From positions 1,125,459 to 1,189,458 of the forward strand of contig MU270027.1 in assembly GCA_021432635.1 (NCBI GenBank): a DNA stretch of 64,000 nt, in the 5' to 3' direction. Under the pieces are notes generated by a model. The model saw only the letters and a list, made by a program, of their open reading frames with translations, was not told where the DNA came from and did no database searches. Numbering within the stretch: position 1 is the stretch's first letter; each line of letters begins with the position of its first letter. Of this stretch, positions 1 through 11,310 are shown piece by piece. A program made the translations under genes and the position numbers. The DNA comes from Thozetella sp. PMI_491. Taxonomy: Eukaryota > Ascomycota > Sordariomycetes > Chaetosphaeriales > Chaetosphaeriaceae.

Positions 1-42
1 GAGCCTCACCACCAGGGCAAGAAGGCCAAGAAGACCAACTAA
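1..42 (+). CDS. 3' end of an unidentified gene
   Basis: The first 13 codons in frame 1 read EPHHQGKKAKKTN and end in TAA at 40-42. The lysine-rich tail and the unbiased open frame up to the window edge suggest the C-terminus of a real protein, but too little is present to name it. Basic tails like this occur in translation factors and nucleolar proteins, among many others. The downstream sequence turns AT-rich (a stretch around 145-180), as expected for a 3' untranslated region. Confidence 0.5.
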   Translation, partial: EPHHQGKKAKKTN

Positions 43-3000
43 ATTCGACAACGCCAATTTCAATGCCTTCCCATATCTTGACAAGCTCTGCGCGATGAGC
101 CCACTTGTTGTTATGCTCTGATCTAGCGCGACGTTCGACCTTTTTTTGTATTGTTGATAGCTTATAATAAACGGGTTTCTCAAATGGACACTTGCCTTTC
201 TTAAGCTTGCTACCTATCTCTCATTTCAATCGCCCTTGAAACCGTGTCCATGCCCCGCCCCGTGTCAGTTCCTTCTCGCCCTGTGCCTCCCGCGTCTTTC
301 ATGAAGTGCCACTGCATCGCGTAAGCCTTGCTATATGTTATAGCAAGTATTCGATATGACTCCTCTTTCGCCGACGCTCGGCATTGTTGTCGCCCCCTAT
401 CCAGTCGAACAAATGCCGACTCGTTTAGTTCGTGTGTCGGCACCACTAGACTGTGGACTCCAGCTACCTGAGCCGGGGTAGCATCCTATTGCGGTGCTAG
501 ACCTAAGGAAGACGGTGTCGTGAGATCTCCTTCATTCGGCGGTTTCCTTCTGGGAGGCTTGAGATCAGAAAGACAGCGCAGCTGATCCTCGGTAGGGAAG
601 CTGTCTATTTATGAATTGTACGGTGTATGTACTAAGTGAGAGAATTTGATCCTTTTTGATGGGTAGGGAGGGTATGCCTGAAACATGCTCACACCCTAAC
701 TACCCATAAGCTACGCAACATGGGCAGATTACAGGGTACGAGCAAGTTTCACCAATCCAGCATCACGCATAGCTTTCTCTATGCTGACTTCATAATTTTC
801 TATTCTTGACTCGTGAGGCAAAGAAATGCCTCTTGTATATGAAAAAGGGGGTGACCCCGCGTATCACCCATGGCGCTTGAGAGGCGATTAGACTGGAAGG
901 CATTCATGTTTGCAGTAGATTAAGTTTCGAAGATCCTGCACATCAGCCCCCTAAACCAGGCTCTTCTTTATCTTGCCCAGTCCTACGTAGGAGGCGATGA
1001 ACCGGTATTAACATACCTTATCGAGCTTATCTAGCCGTTAGCTAGCCTATGGTTCGCTGCGCTCATATGCTTCAAGCCAAGAGACTTGGCACAAGCTTAT
1101 TCACCTGTTTGACAGCCAGATTTCGAGAGTGGTATATACTTCCGCGAGGGTTTGGAGCGACGCCCATCCTGCGCCGATACTTCGCCGACCGAACATGTTG
1201 TGGAGTCTAGCAATCACTAATATTTACATTTCTTTGTGGCCAAATAGCTAAGCATCGGAACGGCTACCATACAGAGCTTAGAGGGTGACTCGGGGGAAGT
1301 GGTATAAGGCGCAAACAGTTTCTCCTGCACACTGAGCCATGGCTTACGAGAAGCCGTAGACCGAGATCATGGGCGAGAATACTACGTGTGTAAGCCGACT
1401 CGAGGAGGGTGCCTGGCCTTATTAGCGAATAAGGGCATGGGTGGATTGGCTATCTTGATATACAACATCAGAAGACCAGAATGGATTGTACCGGTTTACT
1501 GGATATACCGGCAATGCATGACGATCGAGAGTCTTCCTGGCAGTTGGCGGTAGGGAGCTTCTATACCCTAGAATGACGGCACTCGAACAACCGGCTGTCT
1601 CGACGCGGACTGCCGTCCTTAAAATGCCCGAATATTAAAGAGCGAAAACACCGACACTCACCGGTCTGAGACACAAGGACTATGATTGATGATTCCATAC
1701 TGTCTGTCCTTGTGACCCTGCAACCCATGCGCGCTTTGATCTGGGCTGTCTCGTCGTCGCCTCCGTGGAGAGGGAGAGAGAGGGAAAGAGACGGCCCTCC
1801 GCCGACTGCAGCCGCGGCCAGCCCGAAAATAAAGGGCGTCCCGGCGCGAGTCATCTCGAGGTCTCGACATCATCTGTAATAGGTATCCCATGGGGAGTCA
1901 AGGGAGGCATTGTCAGACGAGGCTGCGGGCCGACGAGGTGTGGTGTCAGCACAGGGGACTACCCGCACATTCCGTTGTGAAACATTGTCGGGGACTTGGG
2001 TGACGGTGTCTCGGCCGCCGCCACCGCAGGCTCTCTTTTCGTAGTTAATGCACGCATCGCCCACAGAGCCTACAGGAGGATGCGGGGTGCCGCACCAGTC
2101 ATACGCGGAAGTCAAAGTATGACACCAACGCCCCGAGAGTCACAGCGAGTGAAGGTGGAGGAGGGCAGGCCCATGCGTTGCAAGTGAGAAGTTGTCTGGC
2201 TGCTATTGGCGGGAAAGAGGGTAGGGATGAAGAGGGAGAAGGTAGGCCTAGTGCTGTAGATAGTACTTAAACTACGTCCTGGCTTGCGATATCTGCCGTA
2301 GAGGCTTGGAACACCCCACGCTGTGTGACGATGCTGACCTCGCGGCGGCTGCCCAGTTTCTACGCAGCGGGCTCTTTTCCCCTGCAGCCTGCCGTGGAGC
2401 ACGCTCCCGGGTCGATAGGTAAGCCTAAGGATCATATGCGTGGGAGGCCGCGACAGGCGCAACCGGCGTCACCCGGCCCATTTGCTCTTCCTCCAGCAGA
2501 TGGCCTTTCGGGCTTGGGCTGAGGCAAATCCTCGGGAGGCGGAAAACTCCGCCCCAGCCTAGGGCGGGCGGCGCGTGGGAGATGGGCGGTGGGTAAGGTA
2601 ACTTTTTCCTTAGCTAAGGAAAGTGCGGGAGGGGCTCAAGCACGCTCCCCCCTCCGGACACATAGTGCGTCTATCCGGCAAGGGAAGGTGAGACAAAACA
2701 AAAAAAAAAAAAAACGCCAGGCTGTACATACTGCACCCGGACCGCATGCATGCTGCAATAGTGGCTCCTCGTTAATCCTGGACAGGGTTCGCCGCCGACA
2801 CCCCAGGCAGGCTCTTGAGCGGCGCAGTCGTCACACACACCTATTTTCTTCGCCGCCGCGCTGTCCTCAACCGAGCCCCTGTCGGCGCGCCAGCTTACGA
2901 ACTATTCAAAAGAAGTCCTTTGCGCGCGTTTGCTCGAGGACGGGACCCAGTGACCCGATAAATGTCGGCAATGCAGTCAGTGGTCCATAGGTCGCGCACG

Positions 3001-4772
3001 GTGCCAAGTCTCCATCAGGCTCTTCTCGGCCAGCAAAGCGTTGCGCCCACCGGCTGCAGGCCTTTTTGCATCCATAATTTTTATTCGCACTTGCAGGACA
3101 CAGTCACGCACTCCAACACCTCCTTCCGCTCTCGTGACTGTCGCTGCCCACCTTCATCTCACACAGGACGAAGTCGTGATAGATTGCTTTTCCCCCTTAC
3201 GCCGCTGCCCCCTTCCTCGAAATGCGGCATGACGGACCATCTTCTGTATATGGACGTCGACACCTTTACCTTCCTTGCCGGATTACCTAATTAGTACTGG
3301 TTTTCGGACGATCGGTCATTTTGTCCCCTGGCTGGGAGGGTCCCGGGGAGTTCGATCGAATTTGACTCAGGTCTCCAGTTTAGTGGAGTTGGCCTCTGGC
3401 CTTTGGCAGCTGAGCTAGGAGAGATTCACCGTGTAAGCTGACCTTGTAGGTGCCACCCCGGAGGGTTATGGTAAAAGATGGGGACGAAGGGGAGTGGGGG
3501 GGAGGACAGAGGCATGTCGGGGCGTGGCTCCGTTTCCTGGCACTTGTCCGCTGTCCCTCTCCGTCCCCCTCGCCATGCGCCAACCCGTGGCAACGACCCC
3601 CCTAAGGTACTACCTAAGGTACCGTGCCTAAGTGGCCGCCCGCCCGCTCTTGGGCTGACCAGAGCGTCCTGTGGTACTGTACCTAATACAAGGCAGGTAT
3701 ATTGGGGGTGTGTTTAGGGGCGATATGTAGGGGTCGTGCACTGGGTGCCAGGGTGCCCAAAGTACCTGTACTCGGGTACTTCAGCCCACACAAACCACGC
3801 TACGGGCTGCCACTCCATTTCGCGCCTCGCATTTCCCGGAGAACTAAAGAGCCAGAGCCTAGCGCCTATGTATGCACACCGACTGCACAGGCGGCAGCGC
3901 TCCATTTGAGGCAAAGAGTCAGGTCGGCCCCGAACGAGCCCGTCTGTGCGCAGCGGCCTAGTATCACGTACACGTGTATTAGGTTTCTTCACCCGCCTTC
4001 GCTCCCCTGCTCGTCATCTTCTTTCATTCAATTCTGCCGCCTCATCATACTAGACACGCATAGGTGCGGCCCCCCTTGCGACTGACATCTCTCGGTTCTA
4101 CGTATACTAAATATTGAAAATCGGAAATCGCATTCTTGAACAAATCCCTTCCGGGTTCGCTCTGGCGATTCCATTCGACCCCTCCCGCTCTTTTTGTTTT
4201 TCTTCGGAAGGGGGGGGCGTGCGTGTGTGCGTGTGTCGCCACGCCGCTTGCCGAGCACTTGTCGCAGTACAATCTCGCAAGCCGGTGCCGTCGTTGCATC
4301 GCCCGGTGGGTGGTTGGATGTCTCCTCCCCGTGGCCGCCCACCCCCTTCTCCCCCCACTTGCTCTTCTGGAAATCGGGCAAACGCTAGGAGGTACCCACT
4401 TCTTGCATGCAGGCGACCATTTTAGCGCGGTGAGCCCGGGCCACCCACCCCAGCCGCTGAAAGTGCTGCTAGCTTTTTGCTTGGTTTGAGAACCTCCTCC
4501 TTTTCCCTTTCTTCCTGCCGCTTCAACGAGAGGATCGTGACGCCTTCATCGACGTCTCGTCCCCACAACCCCCCCTCCATCATCGCGAGGCTCCTTGGGA
4601 GTCAAAAGCGCCGCGCCTCGTGGTAATACCCGAGAGCCCCTCATTTGCGATTGACTTTTACGCTGGCTCGTACCCGAGCCCGATTCCGCGCAGCCAGCCT
4701 CCTCTGCCTGACCGACCCAACAATCACGCCTGATCAATCAATCGCGCCCGCATCCCGCGGCGATCTTTGATC
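43..4772. other. 4.7-kb intergenic region upstream of rco-1
   Basis: No open frame here looks like a gene; all are short, low-complexity or overlapping on both strands. By eye, 43-1550 is richer in A+T than the rest of the window and has many TA steps and TAGCTAGC-like runs, which could be an old RIP-degraded repeat. The stretch also holds a 15-A run at 2700-2714, repeated CCTAAGGTAC motifs at 3601-3632, and a GT-rich alternating stretch around 4218-4240. The last few hundred bases are CT-rich and probably form the rco-1 leader. That leader would contain a short upstream ORF starting with ATG at about 4318. Confidence 0.6.
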
Positions 4773-6863
4773 ATGTCCATGTACCCGGGGCACCGGGGCG
4801 TCCCCGCCCCTGCTGCCACGACTAGCCGCCTGGAAGAGCTGCTCAATCAGGTGCGCAACGAGTTCGACAGCCAGCTAAGGCAGGCCGAGAGCTTCGAGCA
4901 CCAAGGTAAGCGCCCTCTGCGCCAGCCCCCAAACCGCTCCGTGGGCCATCTGACACGCGCGCGACAGCCCAGGCACAGGTGCAAGAGCTGCAATTGATCC
5001 GCGAGAAAGTCTACGCGATGGAGCAGACCCACCTATCCCTCAAGCAGAAGTAAGTCGTCGCCGCCAAAGAAGGACGCAAGTTTGCGACGTGGACTCGCAC
5101 TGACGGGCTCGTGTCCAGGTATGAGGACGAGATTGCGCATCTGCGCCGCCAGCTCGAGAGAGTTGGAGCGCCGCCGGGAGCCATGAATGCCCCCCCTCAG
5201 CACGTGGGCCAGTCTCAGCAGCCTCCCAACATCGGCGGAGGAAACAACGTCTTTGGCGCCCTCATCTCGGGGCAGGGCGGCCAGGCCCTCGCGCCTCCCC
5301 CCCCGCCTCCTGAGCAGCAACAGCCTCCTCCGCAGCATCAAATGCCGCCTGTCCCCCCGGGCCTTCAAGGCCCTCCCCCGCCGCCGCCGCCGCCATCCCA
5401 GGCGCCGCCGCCGTTCCAGCAACAGTACCCTCCGCCGGGGCCCGCCCCCGCTGGCTTCCCTGGCCAGCCTCCCCCGAGCACAGCGTCTCCGGGACCCGGC
5501 AAGCGTAACATGGGCAGGCCTCCGGGTGGCGGCCCTGCTACGCCTCAGATCAATACCCCGATCCCCTACGCCGGACCCGGCCAGTCGCCTCAGGTGCCAC
5601 CTCACCCGACCCCGGAGCATGCACGTATGCAGCAGCACCCTCCTCCGCCTCCACTGCAGCTCCCCAACAACCCAAACTCGCTGAGCGATATCGATCCTGA
5701 GCGCCTGCCGCCCCACAGCAAGAAGGTCAAGGATGACTGGTGGTGCATCTTCAACCAGGGTGTCCCTCGCGTCCTGGATGTGGACCTGGTCCACACTCTC
5801 CAGCACGAGAGTGTAGTCTGCTGCGTCCGCTTCAGCGCCGATGGCAAGTATGTCGCTACGGGCTGCAACCGGTCTGCTCAGATCTTCGACGTCAACACCG
5901 GCGAGAAGCTTTGCACCCTCCAGGACGAGAGCATCGACTTGGCCGGAGATCTTTACATCCGCAGCGTCTGCTTCAGCCCTGACGGAAAATACCTCGCCAC
6001 GGGAGCCGAGGACAAGTTGATCCGAGTAAGCACCACCATGATTGACATGACAAGAGAGCCTCGAAGCTAACGCCGTGTAGGTCTGGGATATCCAGTCGCG
6101 GACTATTCGCAACACCTTCGCCGGTCACGAGCAAGATATCTACTCGCTCGATTTCTCGCGCGACGGACGCACCATCGCCTCCGGAAGTGGCGACCGCACT
6201 GTCCGACTCTGGGACATCGAGTCGTCTAGCAGCACCCTCGTGCTCAGCATCGAGGACGGCGTCACCACCGTCGCCATCTCCCCCGACGCCAAGTACGTGG
6301 CGGCCGGATCGCTCGACAAGAGTGTCCGCGTCTGGGATGTGCAGCTCGGCTACATTGTTGAGCGCCTGGAAGGCCCCGATGGCCACAAGGACAGCGTATA
6401 CAGCGTTGCCTTTTCTCCCAACGGCCGCGACCTCATCAGCGGCAGTCTGGACAAGACCATCAAGATGTGGGAGCTCACCGCCCCCCGCGGTATGCCCCAG
6501 CAGGGTCCTAAGGGCGGCCGCTGCATCAAGACCTTCGAGGGTCATAGGGTAGGTCGACTACCGCTCTTGCCTGTTGTAATATCTGTTTTCTAACCGTCTG
6601 CCTCGCCATAGGACTTTGTTCTCTCCGTCGCGCTCACCCCCGACGCCCAGTGGGTGCTCTCTGGTTCAAAGGACCGTGGCGTTCAGTTCTGGGATCCCCG
6701 CACCGGCGCTACCCAGCTCATGCTGCAGGGCCACAAGAACTCGGTCATTTCCGTGGCTCCCAGCCCGACTGGCGGCTACTTCGCCACTGGTTCCGGCGAT
6801 ATGAGGGCCCGCATCTGGTCGTACACCCGACTCCAGGCTCCGATGCCCCCCCAGCACCCTTGA
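4773..6863 (+). CDS. rco-1: Transcriptional corepressor Tup1/RCO-1
   Basis: This is the WD40 corepressor that, with its Ssn6/Cyc8 partner, is recruited by DNA-binding repressors to silence genes in the nucleus. Exons 4773-4905, 4968-5049, 5119-6025, 6081-6548 and 6612-6863 join in frame to 613 aa, close to the Neurospora homologue. Residues 1-85 form the Tup_N coiled coil that tetramerises ([17 protein letters not shown], then [16 protein letters not shown]). Residues about 130-215 are proline- and glutamine-rich. A conserved linker ([20 protein letters not shown]) leads into a seven-bladed propeller from about residue 293, with repeated WD-type ends (VWDIQSR, LWDIES, VWDVQLG, FWDPRTG). The upstream in-frame TTG at 4767 was not used because ATG at 4773 matches family starts (MSMYP). 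Confidence 0.96.
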
Positions 6864-7192
6864 GTAGCTAGAAAGGATACCTAAGACAGATGGGCTCTTC
6901 TGGGGCCCATGTCTTACCGGGGAAGAGGGTGGGACAGGCGCATGACGAGGTTACGAATGGCTGCGTGGAGCAGGGTCTTGTGTGCGAGCGAGGGAGGCGA
7001 CCTCGGAATAGGATGGCGTCAATGGAAATCAAGAGGGTAAACCTTGGCCGGAAATTTGATGTACCCTTACTGGGCCGAAGGAAACTGTAAGGTATCGTCC
7101 TCCGCTACTATCTGGTCAGTTCTTAATTAAAAATGTACTGTGTTTACAACCATGCGTCTTCCCATACTGCAACCCGTGAAATGTGGCTTCTG
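6864..7192. other. Short convergent intergenic region
   Basis: This 329-nt stretch separates the 3' ends of rco-1 (+) and the Rmp1 gene (-). It becomes AT-rich near 7115-7145 and 7185-7200, where the two 3' untranslated regions probably meet or overlap. I see no gene. Confidence 0.6.
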
Positions 7193-8054
7193 CTATATAA
7201 GTGAACCAAAGAGATCGTCAAACTCATCCGCCTTTCGCTTCTTCTTTTTCTTGGGTACCTTCTTTGGCTCTAGCGCGTCGAACAGTGCATCAAACTCGTC
7301 CCCGTCCTTCTGCTTCTTCTTCTTCTGCTTCTTAGATGCCGACCGTGTGCTATCAGTCTCTTTCGCCTCTTCACCAGCAGGATCCTTAATTCCGACCGCT
7401 CTCGGCTCTAAGGAAGGCTTGGTTGGTTGGTCTTCCGTCGTCGCTGGGTCCCTAGGAACGGCAACGCCAATATCTTCCGGGGCGATCTGGGGTATCGCAT
7501 CCTGCGCGAGGGAAGATCCAGCTGCCAGACGTCGTTCACTCGGCAAAAGCGGCGTAGACTCCGTCGATCCCGTCGGCTCTGGCGCAACGAGACGCAGGGC
7601 CTTATCGACCTGGGCGAGCGCCCCTAGAAGCATCAGCCCTAGGTGGGCGTACTGGTTGTCCGCAGCCAGTTGGCTGAAAGATCTGGGCCCCGTTAGCTGA
7701 GATTTACAAAGGGGGGGGGGGGGACGGCGAGGCTACGGCTCACAGAAAAGCTCTCGGCACCACTTGCACCACGAGGTGCTTGACACGGGCCTTCACTTTA
7801 TCGTCGTAGGCGCTTTTGGGCGGGCTCTTCTTGTATTTGGCGAACCGTTCTAGTTTCTCGAGATTGGCCTGGATCTCTGGGACCAGTTTTCCGAGGTGGC
7901 GGCGCAGCGAGCTGAACTCGGCGAACCATCGCGATAGGCGATGCTGGTTCTTGTTGCGGTGGTTGAAGCCGTCCAAGATTCCCAGGGCGGGGCTAACAAG
8001 GCCGAGTGACTGCTCCAGTGTGGTGATGGCCCCTTCGACTTCAGCCGGGGCCAT
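7193..8054 (-). CDS. RMP1: RNase MRP protein subunit Rmp1
   Basis: Rmp1 is the subunit that distinguishes RNase MRP from RNase P; the enzyme cleaves pre-rRNA in the nucleolus. Exon 1 runs 8054-7744 and exon 2 runs 7673-7193, giving 263 aa. The signature of the N-terminal helical domain is clear: FNHRNKNQHRLSRWF, followed by SSLRRHLGKLV. The exon join restores the conserved block VVPRAFLQLAADNQYAHLGLM. The C-terminus is a nucleolar-type basic and acidic tail with two DEFDxLF repeats between lysine runs (KKQKKKKQK, KKKKKRK). The 70-nt intron contains a 13-nt homopolymer (C on the coding strand). The family is poorly conserved, so the call rests on the HRNKNQHR motif. Confidence 0.85.
7711..7723. 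repeat. 13-nt G homopolymer inside the Rmp1 intron
   Basis: A run of 13 G on the + strand lies within the Rmp1 intron (C on the transcribed sense), between donor and branch region. In the RNA it is a poly-C, so it could serve as an extended pyrimidine tract. Its exact length may be a sequencing uncertainty. Confidence 0.9.
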
Positions 8055-8995
8055 GCCTAGTCTCTTTGATCGAGGACCTTGAAAGGCCCTGAGGCATTAC
8101 TGCTGAGCGCAGGAGTACTGTTCTCGCGGGCCGGATAGATGCTAGGGTGACATATGTCGGTCCTGCTAGTGTGTGGCCCCAAAAAAAAGTTCAAGTAGCT
8201 ACGGTCGGTACCTTAGTCGTTCATCGGCATCTCCCGACGCAGCCCATTGGGCCTTCCGCGCTGTATTGGTGGGGAAGGGCAATTCACCCAATGGCACAGA
8301 TCCCGCTACCGTTCCCCCAAAGCACAAATCCGATCTGGGTGCCCGTGGGCCGGGTTGAGTGAAGTAGTGGCCGCTAAGTCGTGCATGGCGCATAGTGGCC
8401 CACCAATCCACCGTGCTCATGTCCTGGGACCTCGCCCCGAGGGCGCCCGCCGCCTCGCGGGAGGCACCTCACGGCACGAGGTACAGCACAGTACCTGCCT
8501 TCGGCTCTAGGCTAGCGAGGTGTAATTCAGCGGCACCTCGTCGGCGGTCGACGGTCTGAAAGAGCGGTGGGCTTGAACGCCTAGCTTCTCCCTCCCTCTT
8601 TCTCTTTTCTAATTTTTTTTCTTTCTCTCACAGCAATAGGCCTAATAGTTTCCACTGGCATTGCCGGGAAAGAAGCCCTGCCGTTCCCCGGTTTGAAATA
8701 TCGCAATCCAGCTCCCGTCGTACTAGACTGGGTCCATTGGTTCCGTCTGTCTCGAGGAGTCCACTTCCCGGGGCACCGCGACTTTGCCGGGACTTTCTTT
8801 TGTTTCTGGGACCTGAGTTGGCATCTTATCTTATACAGATACATAATAATTACTGCTACTCTGGAATCAAGGGAGTGGTCACCCCCTGTCACGTTCGGGT
8901 CCTTGCACTGCAACCACGTTAGCAAATCAGTTCCTCGTTTCTCCCTCCCCCCTCCTAATTAATTCTTTCCCGCACACTCTCGCTTTCGGTATACC
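8055..8995. promoter_or_regulatory. Divergent promoter between Rmp1 and Erg3
   Basis: 941 nt separate the two start codons. Next to the Erg3 side there is a CT-rich tract (about 8581-8640) of the kind common before fungal transcription starts. A GGTCACCCCC sequence lies at 8877-8886, about 110 nt before the Erg3 ATG. It partly resembles the sterol regulatory element bound by Sre1/SrbA-type factors (consensus near RTCAYCCCAY), but the match is imperfect. Confidence 0.5.
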
Positions 8996-10128
8996 ATGGA
9001 TATCGTCCTCGAAGTGTCGGACACGTTCCTTTGGGACTACATGTACGCCTGGCTCCTGCCGGCGAAGCATGCCCCTTATGACTACCCAGACCTGCTGGCC
9101 AACTCCACGGAGCAGACATTCTCGGCCTGGCAGTACAAGCCATCTACTGCCTTCTTCTCGCTACAGCCCTCGCAGGCGGCGTACATGAGCGCGTGGAATC
9201 GCGACAATATCTACCGGCAGGGCATCACTCTATTCCTAATCACATGGTGAGCACATCGCTTTTGTCAATGGCGGGCCCTACCCCTCCATCCCTACTTGCT
9301 TCCTGCAAGCTAGCCCGCCGTAGGCTAACCAGGGGGAAACACAGGCTGTTCGGCCTCGTTCTCTACTTCCTCTTCGGAGCCCTCTCCTACGCGTTCGTCT
9401 TCGATAAGAACACGCTAAAGCACCCCAAATTCCTCAAGAACCAGGTCTGGCTGGAGATGAAGCAGGCCAACGTGTCGATGCCCGGCATGGCGCTCCTGAC
9501 CGCACCCCTCTTCCTGGCTGAGGTTCAGGGCTACAGCAAGCTGTACGACACGAGCGCAGACGGCCCCGGCTTCTGGTACGACATCCTACAGTTCCCTCTC
9601 TTCTTGCTGTTCACCGACCTCTGCATCTACTGGATCCATCGTGGCCTGCACCACCCGCTGGTCTACAAGACGCTGCACAAACCACATCACAAGTGGATCA
9701 TGCCGACCCCCTTCGCCAGCCACGCCTTCCACCCCGTCGATGGCTTTGCCCAGAGCATACCCTACCACGTCTTCCCTTTCATCTTCCCCTTGCAGAAGGT
9801 GGCCTATGTCGTGCTCTTCGTTTTCATCAACTTCTGGACCATCTTGATCCACGATGGCGAGTACGTGACCAATAACCCAGTTATCAACGGCGCCGCCTGC
9901 CACAGCCTGCACCACTACGCCTTTAACTACAACTATGGTCAATATACCACCCTCTGGGACCGCTTGGGCGGCAGCTATCGCGCCCCGGACCAGGAACTGT
10001 TCAAGAAGGAGACCAAGATGAGCAAGAAGACATGGGACAAGCAGGTACAACAAATGGAGGAGATCCTCAAGGGAGTCGAAGGCGAGGACGATCGCGAGTA
10101 CCTTGCCGACAGCAAGAAGCGGCAATAG
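8996..10128 (+). CDS. ERG3: C-5 sterol desaturase
   Basis: This ER membrane di-iron enzyme introduces the C5-C6 double bond of episterol in ergosterol synthesis. Exons 8996-9246 and 9345-10128 join to 344 aa. All three histidine clusters of the fatty acid hydroxylase superfamily are present: HRGLHH, HKPHHKW and [15 protein letters not shown]. Hydrophobic segments flank them (for example [19 protein letters not shown] across the splice, and the [14 protein letters not shown] block). The N-terminus [21 protein letters not shown] fits fungal Erg3. The C-terminal tail is charged ([14 protein letters not shown]...). It is probably regulated by sterol level through the adjacent upstream region. Azole tolerance is linked to loss of this enzyme in other fungi; here the gene looks intact. 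Confidence 0.95.
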
Positions 10129-10836
10129 AGCTTCCAGGACCGAGATGGCTTCCAATGTTGGGTTTGACATGGATGCAAGAGACGGAGGAAAGGAGCGATG
10201 GAGGGAGTGGCCAAGACGGGCCGAGATGCATACGCGCAAGCCGATATACATCTTCACCGAGTTCTGCGTCTCCAGGCCCAGGTGTATATATATACCTAAG
10301 GGAACGACTTAATGTCCTCGAACGGACAAGTGGATAGGATAAACCTGCGGTATAGAGTCGCCCATCGAGTCACCAAACTGTCACGGAAACGAGACCAGGT
10401 ATAGTTTGGTCTGGGCGGACAAGCGCCCGGGGTGTACACCATAATAATATTTAAACGTTCCGCAAATTCGCACATATTTGACATACTGGACTGCCAGCTC
10501 ATTTCCAATGTATCAGTGGAGGCTCTCCACGGGGCTGTCAGCTACCCTGAGGATGCCAGGGGATATCGACCTGGTATCGATACCAACTCTACCAGGCATT
10601 CCTTAGCCCCCTCCTTCCATAAAACGCCTCCAAACCTTGTAAAATCAACTGGGGAATCAAACACACGCTAGGAAACACCTGAGAAGCGGTGGGCAAGATA
10701 TCAGCAAGGCCGCAAAGCTCTTACACGAACAAACGAACGAATAATCCACCCGTCCCTCCGACCGGGTAGTCTTTCCACTGGTCCTGACGGCATCCGACGC
10801 CCAACCGACGCCACGACAGCCTCCAGATCTATTCTC
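10129..10836. other. Convergent intergenic region
   Basis: 708 nt lie between the 3' ends of Erg3 (+) and the UPF0357 gene (-). It contains a self-complementary GTATATATATAC at about 10282-10293, which could take part in 3' end formation, and an AT-rich patch at about 10440-10455. No gene is supported. Confidence 0.6.
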
Positions 10837-11310
10837 TTACGAGAAGCTAACGAACTTGGGGTCCCTCGGCAGGCCGTCCGCGCCGATGCCGTTGGCTGCG
10901 AACCGCTGCTCCATATACGCCTTCCTGGCCTGGTCGAACTTTAGGCGACGTCGCTTCATGATCTTGAGGATCTCGCGCTTTGCTTCGTCGTCGAGTCCCG
11001 CGCGGCTGTCGCCTTGTAGGTTCTCGCTCAAATCGAAGGTGGAGGACGATAGGCCGGCTTCTATGTCGCCGGCGAAGCTCGAGGGGAGTTGCGAGTACAG
11101 GTAGTTGCTCCCAGGGACACGAAGCGTGGAGAGGCGCGCCGTGACAGCGTCGTAGGCCGAGTAGGCGGCATCCCGAACCGGGGGCACCCAGTGATTGCGC
11201 GAGGTGACGGCCACGAACAAGACGGCGCAGCAGAAGATGACGACGCCTCCGAGCACGATGAAAATCACGGCCGGGCGGAGGAAGTCTGCGAAAAACTCTC
11301 CGAGACCCAT
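10837..11310 (-). CDS. UPF0357/DUF2015 single-pass membrane protein
   Basis: This is an intronless 157-aa protein. A strong transmembrane segment covers residues about 13-35 (PAVIFIVLGGVVIFCCAVLF). The C-terminal third carries the conserved fungal signature LDDEAKREILKIMKRRRLKFDQARKAY followed by a stretch ending in GIGADGLPRDPKFVSFS. This pattern matches the UPF0357 (DUF2015) family found in yeasts and filamentous fungi, whose function I do not know. The predicted topology is a short N-terminal tail, one membrane anchor and a soluble helical C-terminal domain. It ends head-to-head in the divergent region shared with the eL28 gene. Confidence 0.85.
   Translation of the reverse strand: MGLGEFFADFLRPAVIFIVLGGVVIFCCAVLFVAVTSRNHWVPPVRDAAYSAYDAVTARLSTLRVPGSNYLYSQLPSSFAGDIEAGLSSSTFDLSENLQGDSRAGLDDEAKREILKIMKRRRLKFDQARKAYMEQRFAANGIGADGLPRDPKFVSFS

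Noticed and set aside
5033-6115. 360-codon minus-strand frame opposite rco-1
   Set aside because: It is the shadow of the proline-rich and WD40 coding region; its Arg/Leu-rich composition mirrors CCN codons on the other strand.
9586-10257. 223-codon minus-strand frame opposite Erg3
   Set aside because: It lies entirely across the Erg3 histidine-box region, whose + strand reading is a conserved enzyme; the antisense frame arises from codon bias.
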